Of a stretch of 9,951 nt of DNA, positions 5,300 through 9,951 are shown in pieces. This DNA comes from an uncultured Marinosulfonomonas sp. (GTDB lineage Bacteria > Pseudomonadota > Alphaproteobacteria > Rhodobacterales > Rhodobacteraceae). Positions within the stretch are counted from its first letter, which is position 1. Each line of letters starts with the position of its first letter. The stretch spans positions 1 through 9,951 of the forward strand of contig CAMZKY010000073.1 in the NCBI GenBank assembly GCA_947311455.1. The letters run 5' to 3'. The notes under the pieces are model-generated. The model saw nothing but the letters and a program-made list of their open reading frames with translations, made no database searches and was not told the DNA's origin. Position numbers and translations under genes: made by a program.

Positions 5300-5713
5300 T
5301 TAATCAGGTATACCTTTGCCAACCCCGATCGCAATTGTCACCGCCGCTGCAAAAATTGAAACGCCACCCACAATAACAAATACCGGAGATAGACCAAAAT
5401 ACAGTTCAGCCAGAATTCCCAATGGCATCAACAGCCCCGCAAGTGAAAGCCAAGACCCCCATTTGGCGTAGATTTCGGGCATTTTAAAGTTTAACAACGC
5501 CAACCCGAACACGATATTCAAAAGAGAAAATAAATTGCCATGCACATGCGCCAATCGGGCCTCAAAATGCGGACCATCCGCGCTTCCGGCAATCCACGCT
5601 GCTTTGTCAGGGGCAAAATCCCGCAAATAAATCAGCATAAACCCGTAAAGCATAAACCCCGCCATGACCCAAAGTCCGGTTTGGATGTTCAGTTTTCCAT
5701 ATTTCTTTGTCAT
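5300..5713 (-). CDS. Small four-helix membrane protein of unknown function
   Basis: A 137-residue protein with four hydrophobic stretches at roughly residues 12-30, 58-75, 84-105 and 109-131, so it is probably a four-helix inner-membrane protein. The only distinctive motif is AHVHGNLFSLLNIVFG (about 54-69), with two histidines at the start of the second helix, which could bind a metal or heme. That is a guess. Charged residues are few outside the termini and the 32-50 loop (DFAPDKAAWIAGSADGPHFE). The start is supported by AAAGGA just upstream and a TATAAT box about 32 bp before the ATG. It is likely monocistronic, with a GC-rich hairpin behind it. I do not recognise the family. Confidence 0.75.
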   Translation of the reverse strand: MTKKYGKLNIQTGLWVMAGFMLYGFMLIYLRDFAPDKAAWIAGSADGPHFEARLAHVHGNLFSLLNIVFGLALLNFKMPEIYAKWGSWLSLAGLLMPLGILAELYFGLSPVFVIVGGVSIFAAAVTIAIGVGKGIPD

Positions 5714-5744
5714 TTGGTGTCCTTTTCAAAGTTTAACATTGTTT

Positions 5745-5750
5745 ATTATA
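5745..5750 (-). promoter_or_regulatory. Probable -10 box of the membrane protein gene
   Basis: The minus strand reads TATAAT here, an exact consensus -10, in a very AT-rich stretch. Transcription would start near 5738, leaving a short leader containing the AAAGGA site. No good -35 is seen at 16-18 bp, so it may depend on an activator, or the match may reflect AT-richness. Confidence 0.4.
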
Positions 5751-5801
5751 ATGCTATTACTTATTAGTTATTATCCAATAACTTTAATTACAAGGGGTGG
5801 G

Positions 5802-5834
5802 AAACAAAAAATGCCGCCATTCTCAGGCCGGCAT
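5802..5834 (-). terminator. Intrinsic terminator of the bet operon
   Basis: In minus-strand RNA, ATGCCGGCC pairs with GGCGGCAT (one bulged base) around a 7-nt loop, directly followed by TTTTTTGTTT. It lies 29 bp beyond the betA stop. Stem plus U-run is the classic Rho-independent form. Confidence 0.85.
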
Positions 5835-5862
5835 CATTTTAAAGTCGTGTTCGGGGTCTGAT

Positions 5863-7521
5863 TTAACGTTGGCTGTTTTGCCAATCAGGATGTATCCAGG
5901 GCGCATCATTGAGCGGTGTCAAAGGCGTGCGGCCCAGGACGTGATCCGCGGCTTTTTCCCCTGTCATGATGCTTGGCCCATTCAGGTTTCCATTGGTGAT
6001 CCGCGGAAAAATCGAGCTATCGGCAACCCGCAGTCCCTGCACCCCGATCACCCGGCATTGTGAATCAACCACCGCCATCGGATCATTTTTTGCGCCCATC
6101 TTACACGTCCCGCAAGGGTGAAAGGCGCTTTCGACGTGTTCCCGAATAAAATCATCAAGTGCATCATCTCTTTGCAGATCGGCCCCTGGCTGGATTTCGT
6201 GCTTGACAAAAGGCGCAAAAGCGCCCTGTGCAAAAATCTCGCGGGTCAACCGAATGCATTGGCGGAAGTCCTGCCAATCCTGATCGTGTGACATATAATT
6301 AAACTGAATTTTCGGGGCATCATTTGGATCATTGCTGGCAAGTGTCACGGCCCCTCGCGATTTTGATCGCATCGGCCCGACATGCGCTTGAAATCCGTGC
6401 CCTTCCGCGGCGGCCTGGCCATCATACCGCACAGCAATTGGCATAAAATGATACTGGATATCGGGGTAATTCACTCCGGCCTTACTCCGGATAAAAGCAG
6501 CTGATTCAAATTGATTGGATGCCCCGAGGCCGGTTTTGGTAAACAACCATCGGGCGCCAATCATGGCTTTGGAAATTATATTCCAATGTTTATAAAGAGT
6601 TACAGGCTGTTTAGAAGCATACTGCAAATAAAGCTCCAGATGATCCTGAAGGTTTTGGCCAACGCCTGCTCGATCTGTAATCACGTCAATTCCATGATCC
6701 GCTAAATGAGTGGCGGGGCCGATCCCCGACAGCATCAGCAATTTAGGCGAGTTGATGCTTGAAGCTGCAATGATTACTTCTCGCGAGGCATTGATCACTT
6801 CTATTTCCCCACACCTTTCAACTTCAACACCAACCGCGCAGCCATTTTCGATTACCACGCGACGCGCCAATCCGCGCATCACTTTGACATCAAATCGTTT
6901 CATCGCAGGTTTAAGATAGGCATTGGCTGCCGACCAGCGTCGCCCCCGCCAAACAGTTTGCTCCATCGGGCCAAAGCCCTCTTGCTGATGCCCGTTATAG
7001 TCATCTGTTTGCTGATATCCTGCCTGCACACCTGATTGGAAAAAAGCCGCGTGCAATGGATTATCACGCGGGCCACGTGTGATATGCAACGGGCCATCAC
7101 AGCCACGCCAAGAGGCATCACCACCCTGCCCGCTTGCGTGCCAATGTTCCATACGTTTGAAATACGGAAGCACATCTTTATATGCCCACCCCGTCGCACC
7201 GACACTGGCCCAATGGTTATAGTCTTGCGCATGGCCGCGCACGTAAACCATACCGTTGATACTGCTTGACCCGCCAATCACCTTGCCGCGCGGGGTCACC
7301 AAGCGCCGCCCCCCCAAATGCGGCTCGGATTCGGATTGAAACCCCCAATCATAAATCGGCATATTCATCGGATAGGACAGCGCCGCAGGCATCTGAATCA
7401 ATGGACCAATATCGGTGCCGCCATGCTCAATCACCAACACGGATTTCCCCGCTTCGCCCAATCGATAGGCCATCGCACAGCCCGCCGATCCAGCCCCGAC
7501 AATCACGTAATCTGCAACCAT
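5863..7521 (-). CDS. betA: Choline dehydrogenase (GMC oxidoreductase)
   Basis: A 552-residue FAD enzyme that oxidises choline to betaine aldehyde (and can act further), feeding electrons to the respiratory chain at the inner membrane. It is the first step of glycine betaine synthesis. Seen: the FAD-binding VGAGSAGCAMAYRL at residues 8-21, the GMC signature PRGKVIGGSSSINGMVYVRG, the second signature INSPKLLMLSGIGP, the catalytic region FHPCGTCKMG with His468, and ITNGNLNGPS with Asn512 as the expected His/Asn pair. I chose ATG 7521 (MVADYVIVGAG), which has GGAAA just upstream and gives the usual length. An ATG at 7548 would add nine residues and has a poorer site. It is the last gene of the betI-betB-betA operon, with 84 bp after betB holding a hairpin, and a strong terminator behind it. 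Confidence 0.95.
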   Translation of the reverse strand: MVADYVIVGAGSAGCAMAYRLGEAGKSVLVIEHGGTDIGPLIQMPAALSYPMNMPIYDWGFQSESEPHLGGRRLVTPRGKVIGGSSSINGMVYVRGHAQDYNHWASVGATGWAYKDVLPYFKRMEHWHASGQGGDASWRGCDGPLHITRGPRDNPLHAAFFQSGVQAGYQQTDDYNGHQQEGFGPMEQTVWRGRRWSAANAYLKPAMKRFDVKVMRGLARRVVIENGCAVGVEVERCGEIEVINASREVIIAASSINSPKLLMLSGIGPATHLADHGIDVITDRAGVGQNLQDHLELYLQYASKQPVTLYKHWNIISKAMIGARWLFTKTGLGASNQFESAAFIRSKAGVNYPDIQYHFMPIAVRYDGQAAAEGHGFQAHVGPMRSKSRGAVTLASNDPNDAPKIQFNYMSHDQDWQDFRQCIRLTREIFAQGAFAPFVKHEIQPGADLQRDDALDDFIREHVESAFHPCGTCKMGAKNDPMAVVDSQCRVIGVQGLRVADSSIFPRITNGNLNGPSIMTGEKAADHVLGRTPLTPLNDAPWIHPDWQNSQR

Positions 7522-7577
7522 TTCATTTCCACTTAAAACGCTCATCATCCCATACGAGTTTCATCGCTCAGCAACGC

Positions 7578-7605
7578 CAGCCCGCAAGGGCTGAAGGCGC
7601 GCGCC
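7578..7605 (-). other. Hairpin and palindrome between betB and betA
   Basis: CAGCCC and GGGCTG (7578-7593) form a perfect 6-bp stem with a 4-nt loop, followed on the plus strand by the 10-bp palindrome GGCGCGCGCC (7596-7605) that touches the betB stop. There is no U-tract. It could be an mRNA stability or processing element that tunes betA relative to betB, or a partial attenuator. Confidence 0.45.
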
Positions 7606-9063
7606 CTAAAACGGCGCGTCCACGGGCGCCATCGCCACATAAATCGATTTCACCTGACTATAATGTTCAATTGCGGCCTTAGAATTTTCGCGCCCAACCC
7701 CCGAGGCCTTCACCCCGCCAAACGGCTCCTCGACGGGTGCCTGATTATAGGTGTTGATCCAGCACGATCCAGCCTCAAGCGCTCCAACCACCCGATGGCC
7801 TCGAGTTAGATCGGCAGTAAACACCCCACCCGCCAATCCATAAACCGTATCATTGGCCCGCGCGATCACCTCGTCCTCGGTTTCAAAATCCAGAACCGAC
7901 ATCACCGGCCCGAATATTTCCTCACGCGCGATGGTCATGTCATCCAGAACATCGGCAAAAACCGTGGGTTGGACAAAATATCCGTCAATATTCAACCGCG
8001 CCCCACCGGTGATCAAACGCGCACCCTCAGCAACCCCTAGATCAATATAACGCTGCACAATATCCAACTGCCCTTGCGAAACCATTGGCCCGAAATTCGT
8101 TGCCTCATCCAGCGGGTCACCAATCACTGCCGCCTCTACCCGCTCCTTCAGTCGCGCCAGAAACGCGTCTTTGATGCCCTTTTGCACAAACACTCGCGTG
8201 CCATTGCTGCACACTTGGCCGGAACTATAGAAATTGCCCAAAATCGCCCCGCCAACAGCATCTTCCAAATCGGCATCATCAAACACGATCAAAGGCGATT
8301 TCCCACCAAGTTCCATCGTCACATGCTTCATCCCCGCCGCCGCTGCCGCATATACCTTTTTACCCGTCGTCGCTGATCCCGTTAACGAAACCTTGGCCAC
8401 CCGAGGATCAGTCACCAATGCGTCACCAACTTCTCCCATACCCTGAACCACATTATAAACACCCGCAGGCAATCCCGCCTCATGCAGAATTTCGGCCACC
8501 TTTAACGATGATAGAGGCGTGGTTTCCGATGGCTTGAACACCATTGCATTTCCACACGCCAGCGCTGGCGCGCCTTTCCAACAGGCGATCTGCGTCGGAT
8601 AGTTCCACGCCCCGATCCCCACACAAACTCCAAGCGGTTCACGCACGGTATAAACGAAATCACCACCGGAAAGCGAAATATGTTCACCGGTCACTCCAGC
8701 TGCAATTCCACCAAAATATTCCAACGCATCAGCCCCGGATGTTGCATCTGCCACAAGGGTTTCCTGCAATGGCTTGCCAGTATCAAGTGTTTCCAAAACA
8801 CTTAAATCATGATTACGATATCGTAAGATATCGGCTGCACGGCGCAATATCCGCCCGCGCTCCATGCCCGACACTTTCGCCCACTCAGCTTGCGCGGCAA
8901 CAGCCGAAGCCAACGCCATTTCAATGATTTCAGACGTTGCTGCATAAACCGTGGCAATCACTTCACCCGTGGCAGGATAGATCACCTCAATCGGTCTCCC
9001 CGCCTTATCCTCAACATATGCCCCATTGATAAAATGGCTGGCTTTGGGTTGTGCTCTATTCAT
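7606..9063 (-). CDS. betB: Betaine aldehyde dehydrogenase
   Basis: A 485-residue cytoplasmic NAD(P)-dependent aldehyde dehydrogenase that oxidises betaine aldehyde to glycine betaine, the second step of osmoprotectant synthesis from choline. Seen: Rossmann-fold and active-site motifs IGAWNYPTQIACWK, VFKPSETTPLS, SLTGSATTGKKV, the general base in VTMELGGKSPL (Glu251), the nucleophile in SSGQVCSNGTRVF (Cys285), EEIFGPVMSV, and NTYNQAPVEEPFGGVKASG near the C-terminus. Residue numbers agree with classical BetB to within one. The start at 9063 is chosen because AAAGGAGA (9070-9077) lies six bases upstream and the product has normal length. An ATG at 9090 is in-frame but buried in betI. The start overlaps the betI end by eight bases, so translation of the two is probably coupled. 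Confidence 0.96.
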   Translation of the reverse strand: MNRAQPKASHFINGAYVEDKAGRPIEVIYPATGEVIATVYAATSEIIEMALASAVAAQAEWAKVSGMERGRILRRAADILRYRNHDLSVLETLDTGKPLQETLVADATSGADALEYFGGIAAGVTGEHISLSGGDFVYTVREPLGVCVGIGAWNYPTQIACWKGAPALACGNAMVFKPSETTPLSSLKVAEILHEAGLPAGVYNVVQGMGEVGDALVTDPRVAKVSLTGSATTGKKVYAAAAAGMKHVTMELGGKSPLIVFDDADLEDAVGGAILGNFYSSGQVCSNGTRVFVQKGIKDAFLARLKERVEAAVIGDPLDEATNFGPMVSQGQLDIVQRYIDLGVAEGARLITGGARLNIDGYFVQPTVFADVLDDMTIAREEIFGPVMSVLDFETEDEVIARANDTVYGLAGGVFTADLTRGHRVVGALEAGSCWINTYNQAPVEEPFGGVKASGVGRENSKAAIEHYSQVKSIYVAMAPVDAPF

Positions 9064-9655
9064 CGCCGGTCTCCTTTGAAAATTCCGCAATCATCATATC
9101 CAAACAACGCAAAACACTTTGCGATGTTTGCACCCCATCCGGTACATCCCTCCGCAACGCTTGGCGGATGTAAAACCCATCGATCAACGCCGCAATACTG
9201 TTTGCCACGTCCATTGCATAAGGCCCAACAAGCGTTCGCAATTCATAGATCAAATTCGACATCAGACGCATTTGATACACCCGTAACAAACGATGCGCCT
9301 CAGGATTATTTTGCGCTTGCACATAAAAATTCAACCATGCGGAAATCACCTCAGGCTTGAAATTTCCAGCCTCGAAACTGGCGCGAATGATGGCCTCCAA
9401 TCGGGCGCGTGGCTGGGTCACACCCACCAATTCCTCTCGAACTGCACGCCCATAGACGCCAAGAATATGACGCATCGCCGCCAGAAATATCTGATCCTTG
9501 CCACCAAAATAATGATGCGCCAATCCCGAAGACATCCCCGCCCGCTTGGCGATCCGGCTTACAGTCACATCCAAAGACCCCGCCTCGCCGATTTCAGCGA
9601 TCGTTGCCTCCACCAAGGCTGCACGGCGCACAGGCTCCATTCCAATTTTGGGCAT
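9056..9655 (-). CDS. betI: TetR-family choline-responsive repressor BetI
   Basis: A 199-residue TetR-type regulator. The N-terminal MPKIGMEPVRRAALVEATI is the characteristic BetI opening, followed by the helix-turn-helix at about residues 30-52 (TVSRIAKRAGMSSGLAHHYF) and GGKDQIF. The rest is the helical ligand and dimer domain (FKPEVISAWLNFYVQAQNNP). BetI represses the bet genes and is relieved by choline in known systems. The start at 9655 matches the family. The ATG at 9676 would add seven untypical residues. GAGAGGA lies close upstream. It is first in the betIBA operon, so it represses its own transcription through the large palindrome at 9690-9725. Its stop TAG (9056-9058) overlaps the betB start region. 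Confidence 0.94.
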   Translation of the reverse strand: MPKIGMEPVRRAALVEATIAEIGEAGSLDVTVSRIAKRAGMSSGLAHHYFGGKDQIFLAAMRHILGVYGRAVREELVGVTQPRARLEAIIRASFEAGNFKPEVISAWLNFYVQAQNNPEAHRLLRVYQMRLMSNLIYELRTLVGPYAMDVANSIAALIDGFYIRQALRRDVPDGVQTSQSVLRCLDMMIAEFSKETGDE

Positions 9656-9684
9656 ACGTCCTCTCAATACAAACAAATATCAAC

Positions 9685-9713
9685 ATTTTGATTTATTTTG
9701 ATTGATTCGTCAA
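9685..9713 (-). promoter_or_regulatory. Predicted betIBA promoter
   Basis: On the minus strand TTGACG (9708-9713; 5 of 6 to consensus) is separated by 17 bp from CAAAAT (9685-9690; 4 of 6). Transcription would start near 9678, about 23 bases before the betI ATG. The -35 lies at the centre of the palindrome and the spacer is one palindrome arm, so a bound repressor would block polymerase. Confidence 0.6.
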
Positions 9714-9725
9714 TCAAAATAAATC
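9690..9725. promoter_or_regulatory. BetI operator: 36-bp perfect palindrome
   Basis: GATTTATTTTGATTGA (9690-9705) and its exact reverse complement TCAATCAAAATAAATC (9710-9725) flank TTCG. The TTGATTGA/TCAATCAA core resembles published BetI operators from other bacteria (from memory). All 16 positions of each arm match. It overlaps the predicted promoter, as expected for autorepression. Confidence 0.8.
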
Positions 9726-9810
9726 CGCTTCTTTTTCGTTTAAATATCCGCGCCACTGGCATATCCAAGCGCCCTGCAAAGGCGCGTGATATCAAGCGGC
9801 CCGAAGGGCC
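9726..9810. other. Non-coding spacer upstream of the bet promoter, with two short hairpins
   Basis: No gene is supported here. Two small inverted repeats are visible: GCGCC/GGCGC (9769-9773 with 9781-9785) and GGCCC-GAA-GGGCC (9798-9810). The second lies right at the probable left border of the IS on the right edge and lacks a U-run. Confidence 0.4.
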
Positions 9811-9823
9811 TCAGACTGCTGAC

Positions 9824-9851
9824 AAAGTCCTCGCTTTATGCGGGGATTTTT
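9824..9851 (+). terminator. Hairpin with T-run inside the IS end
   Basis: AAAGTCCTCGC pairs with GCGGGGATTTT (two G-U pairs) around loop TTTAT, with a short T-run at the 3' side. It could end transcripts entering the IS from outside, limiting transposase expression. IS ends often carry such structures. Confidence 0.45.
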
Positions 9852-9864
9852 GATTCAATGTGGT

Positions 9865-9951
9865 ATGTTAAAGAAAGCTTCCCCCGTTCAGACCGAGCTT
9901 GAGATGGTCACGCTTGAAAGTCTGGTTCCCGCCGATCATTTGCTGCGCAAG
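9865..9951 (+). CDS. IS1182/IS5-like transposase, N-terminal fragment (runs off the right edge)
   Basis: The 29 visible residues read MLKKASPVQTELEMV then TLESLVPADHLLRK. The pattern E-M-V-x-L-E-x-L-V-P-x-D-H-L-L-R-K is the typical opening of IS1182-type transposases. The catalytic domain lies beyond the window. No strong ribosome-binding site is seen upstream of the ATG, as is common for weakly expressed transposases. Family assignment is from N-terminal pattern only. Confidence 0.65.
   Translation, partial: MLKKASPVQTELEMVTLESLVPADHLLRK

Larger units (their letters stand above)
9811..9951 (+). mobile_element. Left end of an IS1182/IS5-like insertion sequence (partial)
   Basis: The transposase start at 9865 is preceded by a short leader containing CAGACTGCTGACAAAGTCC (9812-9830), which has the look of an IS terminal sequence, and a hairpin with a T-run. 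The exact boundary and the other end cannot be seen, so the border at about 9811 is an estimate. Confidence 0.55.

Noticed and set aside
5751..5780. AT-rich imperfect repeats as an origin or regulator site
   Set aside because: The TTA-rich stretch is short with no clear DnaA-box-like series; it is better explained as promoter-region AT-richness.
8890..9360. Plus-strand 156-residue frame opposite betB/betI
   Set aside because: It lies antisense to two strongly supported genes and has a low-complexity, His/Pro/Ser-rich composition typical of shadow frames.
1..9951. tRNA, rRNA or riboswitch
   Set aside because: Reading through the gaps I saw no cloverleaf, no rRNA signature, and no leader long enough for a known riboswitch; the intergenic gaps are about 210 bp at most.

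Overview
The window looks like a chromosomal segment of an alphaproteobacterium, most likely a marine Rhodobacteraceae (Roseobacter-type) bacterium. This is inferred from the style of the BetI, BetB and BetA proteins, a YdcH/DUF465 protein, and IS families common in that group. No rRNA or tRNA marker is present, so the taxonomy is an inference. Host genes lie between an IS3-family element on the left (minus strand, running off the left edge) and the start of an IS1182/IS5-like transposase on the right edge (plus strand).

Layout. (1) 1-1259: an IS3-family element with an intact OrfA and an A7G slippery site, whose OrfB is interrupted repeatedly by short hairpin elements of about 40 bp. (2) 1303-4861, plus strand: a HisC-like PLP aminotransferase, a 6-phosphogluconate dehydrogenase (gnd), and a serine/threonine dehydratase-like PLP enzyme whose ATG directly abuts the gnd stop codon. 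(3) 4931-5713, minus strand: a small YdcH/DUF465 protein and a four-helix membrane protein of unknown function. (4) 5863-9655, minus strand: betI-betB-betA, which converts choline to glycine betaine under BetI control. It has a very long perfect operator palindrome overlapping the promoter, and a clear intrinsic terminator after betA. (5) 9811-9951: the left end of a second IS.

The most unusual part is the IS3 element. Seven copies (one cut by the window edge) of a two-hairpin element lie within about 950 bp, in both orientations, and I saw none elsewhere in the window. Stem sequences differ between copies while pairing is kept, and flanking boxes (CCTCTC on one side, TGCCGGKCA plus a trailing GG on the other) are conserved. 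Every transposase segment between the copies is still open and matches the normal IS3 OrfB order, so conceptual removal of the hairpins rebuilds the protein. This could be a recent burst of a miniature palindromic element into a dispensable gene, or, more speculatively, elements that are skipped or removed at the RNA or translation level, like mitochondrial bypassing elements.

How the genes work together: the bet genes form a self-contained osmoprotection operon (regulator, aldehyde dehydrogenase, choline dehydrogenase). No choline transporter or choline sulfatase is visible, and an IS sits immediately upstream of betI. The aminotransferase-gnd-dehydratase run is probably co-transcribed, but its joint pathway is not evident from sequence. 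The IS3 end lies only about 45 bp upstream of its first gene and may have replaced the native promoter.
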